NCBI GenBank assembly: GCA_050951585.1
Contig: JBMNJI010000006.1
Span: forward strand, 1 to 64,000
Source of the DNA: UBA3937 sp050951585
GTDB lineage: Bacteria; Bacillota; Peptococcia; DRI-13; DTU073
Direction: 5' to 3'
DNA: 64,000 nt
This document shows, one piece after another, positions 56,163 to 64,000 of this stretch (its first letter is position 1; the number at the start of each line of letters is the position of its first letter). The position numbers were made by a program, and so were the translations under genes. The notes beneath the pieces were generated by a model. The model ran no database searches. It saw only the letters and a list, made by a program, of their open reading frames with translations, and was not told the origin of the DNA.

Positions 56163-56883
56163 ATGAAAAAGTTTTTTTATTTTTCTTTAATTTTATTGGT
56201 GATTTTCTTGTCTGGTTGCGGAAATGATAGCCAAGAAGTCAGCAAGCAGCCTGATCCAGATAGTTTTAATAACAATGAAGCAAAGATTACCAAGGTTTCT
56301 CGTGCGGAAGCAGGCTTTGATTCTATCCCGGTTCATGATTTTAGTGAGAAGAAATTAAATCGTCGGATAGAGGAGTTAATATATGGGGATGCCTATACAG
56401 ACGAGGACATGAAAAAGGGGATTGTCGCCCCTTGTCTAATAACAGAAAGATTTAGTGACTCTATTATTGAAGATATACATATTAATACCTCAATCAATGA
56501 TGTGAAAAAGGTATTGGGTAACCCTTCCTTTATTATTAATGACATAATTTTTTATAAATCAAATGAATATTATTTAGCCTTTGAAGGAAAAGAAAAGCAT
56601 AGTCTATACGGCGGCATTAACCACGCTGCCTTATGTAGTAAAGGTGGAGAGAAATGCTGACTTATCAGAGGATATAAGATTGATGGAAGGGTTAATCTTA
56701 GATGAGAATGATGATGCTTATGCTTATGATTATGGCAGTTTCCCTTATGACTTTACAATCCTTGATGTCAAGGATAATATAATCAGGTTGAAGGACAACA
56801 ACGCCGAAAGAACCGGCTCCGGTGATGGGATTTGGGAATTCCCTTATCAGATCGACAAACAGGGAAGGTTTATTTTAGAATAG
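56163..56883 (+). pseudogene. lipoprotein gene broken by a single-base frameshift
   Basis: The first ORF (56163-56660) has a lipoprotein signal peptide with lipobox LSGC, a polar linker, and a body ending near EYYLAFEGKEK. It then runs into unrelated sequence (HSLYGGINHAALC...). In the +1 frame a compatible continuation (SIVYTAALTTLPYVVKVERN to a stop at 56883) carries on for about 95 residues. Removing one A from the run GGAAAAGAAAAGC (about 56584-56596) joins them into a protein of about 240 residues. Family not recognised. AATAGGAG lies upstream; the gene directly follows 5S. Confidence 0.6.
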
Positions 56884-57055
56884 TAGGGGGATATAGTAAT
56901 AATTATATATATTAATATAAATATTCAGATTGACAGAACCGAGTAAAAAAAACTAAAATAATATTAGACAAACATAATGTTTGGCGAAATTGAGTAGGTG
57001 CAATGATATATTTTTAAACCTACTCCTGAGTTTTGCAGCAAAAAACACAAAAAAG

Positions 57056-57095
57056 AGGCCTTCATCCATTGTGAATCAAGGGATGAAGGTTTTTG
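57056..57095 (+). terminator. terminator downstream of the lipoprotein gene
   Basis: CCTTCATCC, a 13-base loop, GGATGAAGG, then TTTTT: a good Rho-independent terminator, 170 bp beyond the lipoprotein stop and just left of the IS66 remnant. Confidence 0.8.
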
Positions 57096-57151
57096 CTATT
57101 TGTCAAAAAGTTGTAGTGTAATAACCGTATCTTTGTTGTGGGTACACAGAT

Positions 57152-57454
57152 ATGCGAAAATCGATAAACGGACTTATGACACTTGTGCAGCATAGTTTTT
57201 CGCTCGATCCGTATACCGAAGCGCTATTCGTGTTCTGTAACCGAGGCCGAAACCGTCTAAAAATTCTTGAATGGGACGGAGACGGTTATTGGCTGTATTT
57301 CAAGCGGCTTGAACGCGGGCATTTCCGCTGGCCGACAGAGGGCGATACCCCGACAATGATATTGAACGGCGAAGAACTGAGCTGTCTGATTGAAGGCGCA
57401 AGACTGGAGAAAAAACTCAGACGGGAAGACGTTTTTCAGAGGATAATATCATAA
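57152..57454 (+). CDS. tnpB: IS66 accessory protein TnpB, N-terminally truncated
   Basis: About 100 residues with the TnpB hallmarks MRKSINGLMTLVQHSFSLDP, ALFVFCNRGRNRLKILEWDG and YWLYFKRLERGHFRWP. Upstream of the ATG the frame still reads YLCCGYTD, the conserved lead-in to DMRKS, before hitting TAA at 57122. So roughly the first 15-20 residues of a normal TnpB are lost. TnpB is required for IS66 transposition in some elements, with unknown mechanism. Confidence 0.88.
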   Translation: MRKSINGLMTLVQHSFSLDPYTEALFVFCNRGRNRLKILEWDGDGYWLYFKRLERGHFRWPTEGDTPTMILNGEELSCLIEGARLEKKLRREDVFQRIIS

Positions 57455-57518
57455 GAGGATTGACCATAAAATGACGAATTTGCTAGTATTTAGGCAGGTT
57501 TAATGGTATAATTTACAT

Positions 57519-59111
57519 ATGAAAACACAAGAGATCACAGTAGAAAAATTAATAAAAACCAATGAAGAATTAACGGCGGAAAACGAGCGGTTGCGTCAGC
57601 AAGTCCAGTGGCTTATGGAACAATTCCGCCTATTAAAGCATAAGCAGTTTGGGACGTCCAGTGAACAGACTGACCTTGATCAGCTTCGCCTATTCAACGA
57701 AGCAGAACAGGTTTCCTCCCTGGCCTCACCGGAACCTGAGATTACTGAGGTCAAGGCGCATTACCGCAAGAAAACCCGTCTGACTACTGACAAGCTGCCT
57801 GAAGATTTGCCTGTTGAGGTAATTGAACATGAACTACCAAACGAGATGCGTAATTGTCCCGATTGCGGTTGTACCCTGCATAAAATGGGAGAAGACGTCC
57901 GCGAAGAACTTAAAATCATCCCGGCAAAAGCCGTAATCGTACGCCATGTTCGGCACGTCTATGCCTGCCGCCACTGTGAAGTATCCTCAGATCATGTACC
58001 GATAGTTAAGGCAGATATGCCTGAACCTGTCATAAAGGGCGGTTTTGCGTCCCCGGAATCAATCGCTCACATCGCAACGCAGAAATTTGTGATGGGCAGT
58101 CCGCTTTACCGCCAGGAGCAGGAATGGGCGTTAAGCGGCATTCGGCTTTCACGTCAAACTATGTCCAACTGGCTCATCAAGGCCTGTAATGAGTGGTTGG
58201 AGCCGATATATGGCGAGATGAAGCGGCGGTTATGCGCTCATCAGGTTCTTCACGCTGATGAAACTACTCTTCAAGTGCTGCATGAGGACGGCAAGCCCGC
58301 CAAGAGCAAGAGCTACATGTGGCTTTACCGAACAAGCGGCGAAGCGAAACATCAAATAGTTCTTTATGACTACAGGCCAAACCGGAAGACCGAAAACCCC
58401 GAAGAATTCTTAAGGGACTTCAAAGGATATCTTCATGCAGATGGATACGATGGATACCACCGGTTACCTGGTGATATTACCGTCGTGGGTTGCTGGACAC
58501 ACGCTCGACGAAAATTCGATGATTTACTGCAAACGATACCTAAAGACAAGAGGGATTTATCCGACGCCGCGAAAGGTATCGCCTATTGTGATAAGCTGTT
58601 TCGATTAGAGAAACAGTTCGCCTTGCTATCCCCTGAGGAACGGTTTGAGGAACGCAAACGTCTTTCCAAACCATTGATCGACGAATTTTACGCATGGCTC
58701 GGGTCGCTTCGTGAGCCACCGAAATCACTGATGGGCAAGGCAATATATTACGCTGAATCGCAACGAAAGTATCTTGAGCGATATCTGCTTGACGGACGGC
58801 TTGAAATCAGCAATAATCGTGCTGAAAGGACGATCCGCCCGTTTGTGATGGGTCGTAAAAATTGGCTTTTCTCTAATACTCCAAACGGCGCGCATGCCAG
58901 TGCAATCTACTATAGCCTGATCGTGTCTGCGAGAGAAAATGGCCTGAACCCGTTTGAATATTTAAAGTGGATTTTTGTAAACGCCCCGAATCTCGGAAGA
59001 GCCGGTTACATAACAAAAACGGAGGATTTTTTACCGGGCAGCCCGTTGATTCCGGATTGGGTGTTTTCGCCTGGACCAAAAGCCGAAAAATACGCATGGG
59101 AGGAAATTTAG
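57519..59111 (+). CDS. tnpC: IS66 family transposase TnpC
   Basis: A 530-residue DDE transposase. An N-terminal leucine-zipper-like coiled coil (about 8-45) is followed by a zinc-ribbon (CPDCGCTLH, CRHC). The catalytic domain has HADETTLQV (first Asp), HADGYDGYH (second Asp) and NNRAERTIRPFVMGRKNWLF (Glu), then the C-terminal helix ARENGLNPFEYLKW. Frame and catalytic residues look intact, but the left end of the element is missing. It ends overlapping the following small ORF. Confidence 0.94.
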   Translation: MKTQEITVEKLIKTNEELTAENERLRQQVQWLMEQFRLLKHKQFGTSSEQTDLDQLRLFNEAEQVSSLASPEPEITEVKAHYRKKTRLTTDKLPEDLPVEVIEHELPNEMRNCPDCGCTLHKMGEDVREELKIIPAKAVIVRHVRHVYACRHCEVSSDHVPIVKADMPEPVIKGGFASPESIAHIATQKFVMGSPLYRQEQEWALSGIRLSRQTMSNWLIKACNEWLEPIYGEMKRRLCAHQVLHADETTLQVLHEDGKPAKSKSYMWLYRTSGEAKHQIVLYDYRPNRKTENPEEFLRDFKGYLHADGYDGYHRLPGDITVVGCWTHARRKFDDLLQTIPKDKRDLSDAAKGIAYCDKLFRLEKQFALLSPEERFEERKRLSKPLIDEFYAWLGSLREPPKSLMGKAIYYAESQRKYLERYLLDGRLEISNNRAERTIRPFVMGRKNWLFSNTPNGAHASAIYYSLIVSARENGLNPFEYLKWIFVNAPNLGRAGYITKTEDFLPGSPLIPDWVFSPGPKAEKYAWEEI

Positions 59112-59395
59112 TGAAGGTAGGAAAACATACTGCTTTTTTGATCGACTTTGTTTCGCGCTTCGCGGATGGCGATATATCGCGTGATGATTTTGTGCTCGAT
59201 TATTCAGGTTATGTCATAGAACACTTCCCAGCGATGGAACGTGAAAACGCACTTCTGGCGCGGAAGTTTGCCAATACCGTTGATGCCCAATACGAATATG
59301 CTGAAAATCACAATATCTCAGACGATGATTTCAGGATCATAATGAATAACGCTCTCTGTGATTTACTCGGTACACCCAAATCCGACTTGTTGTAA
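59111..59395 (+). CDS. small IS66-associated protein, function unknown
   Basis: A 94-residue acidic protein starting MKVGKHTAFLIDFVSRFADG and continuing DISRDDFVLDYSGYVIEHFP. GTG start overlaps the tnpC stop (TAG-TG), indicating translational coupling, and the ORF ends inside the right terminus of the IS. It is thus part of the element. No known domain was recognised; the open frame extends upstream through tnpC only as a shadow. Confidence 0.65.
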   Translation: MKVGKHTAFLIDFVSRFADGDISRDDFVLDYSGYVIEHFPAMERENALLARKFANTVDAQYEYAENHNISDDDFRIIMNNALCDLLGTPKSDLL

Positions 59396-59540
59396 ATCAC
59401 TTATTTGCTTTTACTGATTGTCAGCCTGTATCTTAAGTTAAGACAAGGTGCCGGCTGTTTGACGCTTACGTTTTTTTCATACAAGGGCATTGCGCCAATA
59501 GTAACCGGGAGTAGACGAAAAACATAAAATTAATATCAAA

Positions 59541-59625
59541 GTTTCTTGGGACCAATAGCGAGAAGGTAACACTCGTTTCCTTCCGGAGCATTACAAATAA
59601 ACTCCTCCGCATAGATAGGATCCTG
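59541..59625 (+). pseudogene. degenerate 5S rRNA-like sequence
   Basis: Aligns almost without gaps to the first 85 or so bases of the 5S gene at 56011. Shared words are AAGTTTC, TAGCGA, CACxCGTT and TCC. By eye about 43 of the first 66 positions match, then GCA-TAGATAGGA against GCA-GAGAGTA. The second half of 5S is not recognisable. The conserved core is mutated, so it is unlikely to make functional 5S. Located 70 bp beyond the IS66 right end. Confidence 0.5.
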
Positions 59626-59785
59626 TTATTTATTTTTGATGAGGTTTTGCTCAGTTTGACAATAAGATTAATAATATTTATAATGTTTAGTAAACAAGGA
59701 TCATTTTTTTTCTAACTTGTCAAGGAGGAAAGGGAGTTATATTAGTTTCTGGTTACTTATAATTAAATATAAGGAGGCGTTTTTT

Positions 59786-62498
59786 ATGTTGGGATCAGGT
59801 GCACAGATTAAGCCGGTTAAACCTATGGGAACAGTATTCATTTTACTGGTTTTATTGGTTACCTTTGTTTCTTTTAATGTAAATTACGCTTTCGCCGCAG
59901 AATCGGATAAGCCAGGATACGAACTCACCTTTTATGATGAGTTTAACGGAACATCACTAGATTATTCAAAGTGGAATGATTGGGATATCAATTTTAGCAC
60001 CAGAGTGCCCGGCATGGTTGGTGCTAACAGCCCTGTGGCCATTTGCCCTGATAATGTAAAGGTAGCGAATGGTCATTTGATATTATCGGTAACTAATGAA
60101 CCGGTTACGGCGCAAGTTTGTGGAGGAGGTACTAAAACAGTACAGTACCGTTGCGCTGAAGTAAATACAAAGGGTAAGTTCCAGCAAACGTACGGGTGGT
60201 TTGAAGTAAGGATGAAGTTTCCTTCAGCTCATTCGTTACTGCCGGGATTTTGGCTGATGCCTGCTCCGAACCACCGCATGATTGATCAGGATGGTCCTGG
60301 TACTGGAGACGGCGCCGAGGTTGATATCATGGAATACCATACAGGCTGGCAGGGTAATTACGTTTCCCACGCGTTGTGGTATGGTGATTATGGCTCTAAT
60401 TTAAAGGGCGGTTGCATTGGGACTACATATAGTTATATTGACGATGTTGTCGGTTGGCATACTTACGCTTTGAATTGGGAACCCGGCCTTTTGGAAATAT
60501 ATGTTGACGGGAAAAAAACACAGACCCATACGGGACCGGGCATTCCTTTTGGTGATGAAATATTAATTGTGAATATGTTTGGCGGCACCTGGGGACAAGC
60601 GATCAGACCCGAAGAGCTACCGGCAAACACGCTGGTTGATTACGTCAGGGTCTATAAAAAGGCGTCAGGCTCTACAACCCAGCCTAACCCCGAACCTCAA
60701 CCTCAACCGGAACCAGAACCGCAGCCAGAACCGCAGCCAGAACCACAAACTGAACCTAATAAAGAATGGGATAAGCCAGGATACGAACTCACCTTTCAGG
60801 AAGAGTTCAACGGAAACTCGGTTGATTCATCCAAATGGAATGACTGGGATCTCAATTTTGGCAACAGAGGGCCCGGTATTGTCGGTCCCTAGTAATGATT
60901 ATGCCTTTTGTCCCGAAAACGTTAGTGTTTCGAACGGAGTATTAAGGTTAACTACAACGCGGAATACGATCACTGCTCCGCTTTGTGGAGGGGGCACCAA
61001 AACAGTAAATTATCGTACTGGGGAAGTAAACACCCTAAGGAAATTCCAGCAAAAATACGGATGGTTTGAGGCCAGAATCAAATTCCCGAAGGCAAGGGCA
61101 TTATACCCGGCATTTTGGCTGATGCCAGCTCCGGGAGTAGGGATGATTGAGGAGAACGGTGGTAACGGCGCAGAAGTAGATATCATGGAATATGAGACCT
61201 ATTGGATGGGGAATCAGGTAACATCCTCCATCTGGTATGGAGGATATGGAGCGAATCTTCAAGGCGGCGGCATCGGGACAACTTACAGTCCTATTTCCGA
61301 TTCGAACGACTGGCATGTGTACGCTCTGAACTGGGAACCCGGTCTTTTGGAGATTTATGTTGACGGAAAGAAGACTCAGACTTATACAGGGGAAGGCGTT
61401 CCCAGAGGTGAAGAGTATATCATCTTGAGCCTGCACGTGGCTTCATGGGGCAAATCCTGTGTAGACAGTGAACTGCCGGATTCAATGCTGGTTGATTACG
61501 TCAGGGCGTATAAAAAGAGTTCCGGATCTAACTCAGGCTCCAATTCAGGCTCTAACTCCGGTTCAAATACTGGTTCAAATTCCGGTTCTAATTCTGAGCC
61601 TAATACGTCTTCTGATCCAATAATAATAAATGATAATGACGCAAGTATTAAATACACAGGTTCGTGGGGGCAAGGTAGAGGCAGTAAATGCTATCAGGGA
61701 GATTATCGTTCTTCTAATGTAAAAAATGATTATTACACGATAAGCTTTACAGGTACACAGTTGAAGGCATATGGACAAAAGGATGATTGGTGTGGTAAAG
61801 CGGCAATCTATGTTGATAACGAATATTTGAAGACAATTGACTGTTATAATAAGACGGTAGCTCCTAACCAGTTATTATATGATACAGGAGTACTACCTGA
61901 TGGGAATCATACAGTGAAGGTTGTTGTTTTGCGTGAGAAAAACAGTGCGGGTTATGAATACTATATCAATGTGGATAAGTTTGAAGTAATCAAAGGCTCT
62001 CAAAAAGCAGAAGACGAAAACAACAATAACAACAATAACAATAACAATAACAATAACAATAACGATAATAATAACAACGATAATAATAACAATAATTCAA
62101 ATCCGCCCAAGAATAAAACATCCACGATTAATGATAATGACGCAAGTATTACTTATAAGGGTTCGTGGTCGGCACATAAAAATATGAGGGCATACCAGGG
62201 TGATTTTCACACTTCAAAAACCAAGAATGATTATTATACGATCAATTTTACCGGAACACGGTTAAAAGCGTATGGAATAAAAGATAGTTGGTGTGGCAAG
62301 ATAGCCGTATATGTAGATGGTGTTTATAAGAAAACGATAGATTGTTATAGGCTTTTCCAAGCGGGCGATCAGCTATTGTATGATACAGGAGTATTACCTC
62401 AAGGGGACCATACAGTCAAGATCGTGATCTTACGGCAGAAAAGCTTTTTCTCCAAGGGATATTATCACTATGTTGATCAATTCAGGATTTACAATTAA
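59786..62498 (+). pseudogene. two-domain GH16 glycosidase with C-terminal binding domains, interrupted by a +1 frame break
   Basis: Signal peptide (about 1-43), then GH16 domain 1 with catalytic ExDxxE in AEVDIMEYHTG, a Pro/Glu/Gln linker, and GH16 domain 2. The frame is lost early in domain 2: GPGIVGP is followed by in-frame TAG TAA TGA at 60890-60898. One base further the homologous protein continues (SNDYAFCPENV), with catalytic AEVDIMEYETY, a Gly-Ser-Asn linker, two related domains (NDNDASIKYTGSW, NDNDASITYKGSW) and an Asn-rich spacer. GH16 enzymes cleave beta-glucans, laminarin or galactans. AAGGAGG sits nine bases before ATG 59786. Could be a pseudogene, sequencing error or recoding. 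Confidence 0.82.
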
Positions 62499-62872
62499 CA
62501 CAATAATCTGCTTCATAGATTATAGAGGGACCCATCTTCAAAAAGCTTATTAAATATCAGGGGTTGTGTCTAAACAATAATTTGTTTCGACCGGCCCCTT
62601 TAGTTATCTCTTGCAAACCTGGCCAACTTAACGCAAACTAATTAATGTCTGGCCGTACTAATTACCTGAATCGGGCATATCTTATAAAGAAGAGTCGTCA
62701 CTAGACAAAAGGGAAAATGTTTAAAGCTTTTTATTATTGTTAATACTGATAATATCCGTGCAGTTGAACATTGTTTTTCGGCGGGCCTCAGGTTGGAAAT
62801 TTTGGCCGGAAACAAAAAAAAGGAAATGAAAAACTTTTGGCGAATTGTATATAGTTATCGGAGGTGCGTTTT
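62499..62872. other. 374-bp intergenic region, no feature recognised
   Basis: Between the GH16 gene and the 3D-domain protein. No ORF with ribosome-binding site, no strong promoter pair and no recognisable riboswitch were seen. A TGGCC-rich segment (CCTGGCCAAC to GTCTGGCCG, about 62640) and a GGCGGGCC to GGCCGG pair near 62780-62805 could form weak structure. Confidence 0.4.
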
Positions 62873-63694
62873 GTGAAAGTACAGAAAAGGTTTTTGAAAG
62901 TACTATTTGTTTTTAGTACTGTATTTCTTCTGGCAACTTTCCCTTTTGGACAAAAAGTCGCTGATGAAAACTACGAAATGAAGGAAGTAAAGAAAGTTTA
63001 TGATTTAATCGTTGATGGAGAAACATACGAGGTGTTTACAGGAAAAAGTGTCACTAAGGATATTCTGGCGGAAAAACAAATTGTGTTAGGCCCCGAGGAT
63101 AAAGTCTTTCCTTCCCTGGATGAGGTTGTTGAGGACGAGATAAGAATCGTGCGGGTATCCAAGAAAACTATTGAAGAAGAAAAGGTTATTCCTTATGAAC
63201 TTGAAAAAAGAGAATCCGCGGATCTCTACCAAGGAGAAACGAGAGTAATTCAAAAGGGGCAAAATGGGCAGGAAAAACTAGTTTATGAAGCAATTCTCGA
63301 AGATGGTAAAGAGGTAATCCGCCATTTTGTTCAATCGGTACTGGTAAAAAAGCCTGTTAAGCAGATTGTAGCTTATGGAACACGGCAAACTGTCTCCAGA
63401 GCCGGAGCTTCGATAAATTTTAAAAAAGCATTATCAATGACCGCTACCGCTTATACCCATACCGGGAACAAGACTTATACCGGGGTGTGGCCTAGTGTAG
63501 GGATTGTTGCAGTTGATCCCAAGGTTATTCCTTTACATACTAAGTTATACATCGATGGGTATGGCTATGCTACAGCAATGGATATTGGCAGTGCAATAAA
63601 AGGGAATCGAATCGATTTATTCTTTGAAACAAAGGCGGAAGCTTTAAAATGGGGTCGCCGTACAGTGCAGGTATTTGTTTTGGATCAGGAATAA
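62873..63694 (+). CDS. G5 and 3D domain cell-wall protein (YabE-like)
   Basis: About 273 residues. A signal peptide or anchor (residues 8-28, VLFVFSTVFLLATFPFG) is followed by a DUF348-like region (YDLIVDGETYEVFTGKSVTK) and a G5 domain (about 100-165, TIEEEKVIPYELEKRESADL). A C-terminal 3D domain has MTATAYTHTGNKTYTGVWPS, VDPKVIPLHTKLYIDGYG and AMDIGSAIKGNRIDLFF, carrying the three conserved aspartates. It resembles YabE-type, Rpf/MltA-like lytic proteins acting on peptidoglycan. GTG start with GGAGGTG seven bases upstream. A strong terminator follows. Confidence 0.92.
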   Translation: MKVQKRFLKVLFVFSTVFLLATFPFGQKVADENYEMKEVKKVYDLIVDGETYEVFTGKSVTKDILAEKQIVLGPEDKVFPSLDEVVEDEIRIVRVSKKTIEEEKVIPYELEKRESADLYQGETRVIQKGQNGQEKLVYEAILEDGKEVIRHFVQSVLVKKPVKQIVAYGTRQTVSRAGASINFKKALSMTATAYTHTGNKTYTGVWPSVGIVAVDPKVIPLHTKLYIDGYGYATAMDIGSAIKGNRIDLFFETKAEALKWGRRTVQVFVLDQE

Positions 63695-63711
63695 AAACAA
63701 AAATGAGTTCT

Positions 63712-63742
63712 TTGACACAGGCTTGCCTGTGTCAATTTTTTG
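63712..63742 (+). terminator. terminator after the 3D-domain gene
   Basis: TTGACACAGGC-TT-GCCTGTGTCAA followed by TTTTTT: a strong Rho-independent terminator 18 bp after the stop codon. Confidence 0.92.
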
Positions 63743-63939
63743 GTTTTGCCACTCCTTAGCCGCAAGCATTATCGGGTGATCATTATTGGGCTGATCATTA
63801 TGGGCTCATTATGGCCTCTCAATTGTCAGGTTAGCGAAAATATGATAAAATCTAAAAGTAATTGCTGACACAGGGTTACTTGTGCCTTTTATTAAGCAAT
63901 AATATGCTATAGTGTAAGAGTATGGGGAGGTAATATTTT

Positions 63940-64000
63940 ATGTCAGGTCACTCTAAATGGGCTAATATAAAGCACAAGAAAGGAAAAGCAGACGCGCTTA
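63940..64000 (+). CDS. YebC/PmpR (TACO1) family protein, 3'-truncated by window edge
   Basis: Only the first 20 codons are visible: MSGHSKWANIKHKKGKADAL, the invariant N-terminus of YebC-family proteins. GGGGAGG lies nine bases upstream. The family acts as transcription regulators or, as recently shown for several members, aids translation of polyproline stretches. The rest lies outside the window. Confidence 0.93.
   Translation, partial: MSGHSKWANIKHKKGKADAL

Larger units (their letters stand above)
57125..59469 (+). mobile_element. IS66-family element, left end and tnpA missing
   Basis: Carries tnpB, tnpC and a small 3' ORF. The right terminus is recognisable: the sequence ends TGTTTGACGCTTAC at 59469, whose reverse complement GTAAGCGTCAAACA has the GTAAGC start typical of IS66 inverted repeats. 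No matching GTAAGC end was found to the left. tnpB homology begins abruptly at about 57125 after an in-frame TAA, and tnpA is absent. The element has lost its left part and is presumably immobile on its own. No target duplication can be assessed. Confidence 0.8.

Noticed and set aside
60579..60890. A separate start for the second GH16 ORF within the first.
   Set aside because: The upstream part of that frame is a shadow of the first domain and linker; homology begins only at the frame break.

Overview
This is chromosomal DNA of a low-GC Gram-positive, spore-forming anaerobe, most likely a member of the Clostridia sensu lato. The evidence is the gene set: an oxygen-sensitive class III ribonucleotide reductase (nrdDG), an [FeFe] hydrogenase-like protein, sporulation genes (ytaF, ytxC, yunB, a CgeB-type gene), T-box leaders, an L20 leader and Bacillus-like Shine-Dalgarno sequences. 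I do not name a genus.

Layout. 1-4.2 kb: tail of a surface or spore glycosylation cluster (CgeB-like, ATP-grasp, WbqC, DegT remnant, nucleotide-sugar dehydrogenase) carrying a clear deletion scar. 4.3-18.3 kb: housekeeping and metabolic genes (nrdDG, HAD phosphatase, recD2, DUF4931, nitroreductase, tyrS, hydrogenase, PAS-GGDEF-HD-GYP, argB, ytaF, an ECF S component). 18.5-24.1 kb: a secreted propeller-like protein, an aberrant tRNA-His-like gene with its own promoter and terminator, tRNA-Val, a LigD-type polymerase, ytxC, DUF445 and DUF89. 24.3-34.7 kb: a translation block in which thrS and pheST sit behind T-box leaders and infC-rpmI-rplT behind an L20-type leader; trmH-like, yqzL, zapA and a NIF3-like gene lie among or after them. 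34.8-50.1 kb: a repeat-bearing secreted beta-helix protein, an ATPase/QueG-like/TraX cluster, a U32 peptidase, mutS2, a class A PBP, yunB and a secreted protein resembling pre-toxin proteins.

50.2-56.1 kb is a complete rRNA operon (two promoters, 16S, tRNA-Ile, tRNA-Ala, 23S, 5S). Its 16S-23S spacer holds two tandem foldable modules closed by complementary but different ends. Downstream, 56.1-62.5 kb is decayed: a lipoprotein gene with a frame break, a left-truncated IS66 element whose right end is recognisable, a degenerate 5S-like sequence, and a two-domain GH16 gene interrupted by a +1 frame break. The window ends with a G5/3D-domain wall protein and the first codons of a YebC family gene.

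Best leads for something undescribed: the tRNA-His-like gene with an 8-nt anticodon loop lacking U33 (20171-20247), the paired rRNA-spacer modules (52730-52985), and the GH16 frame break at a CCC-TAG site (about 60889).
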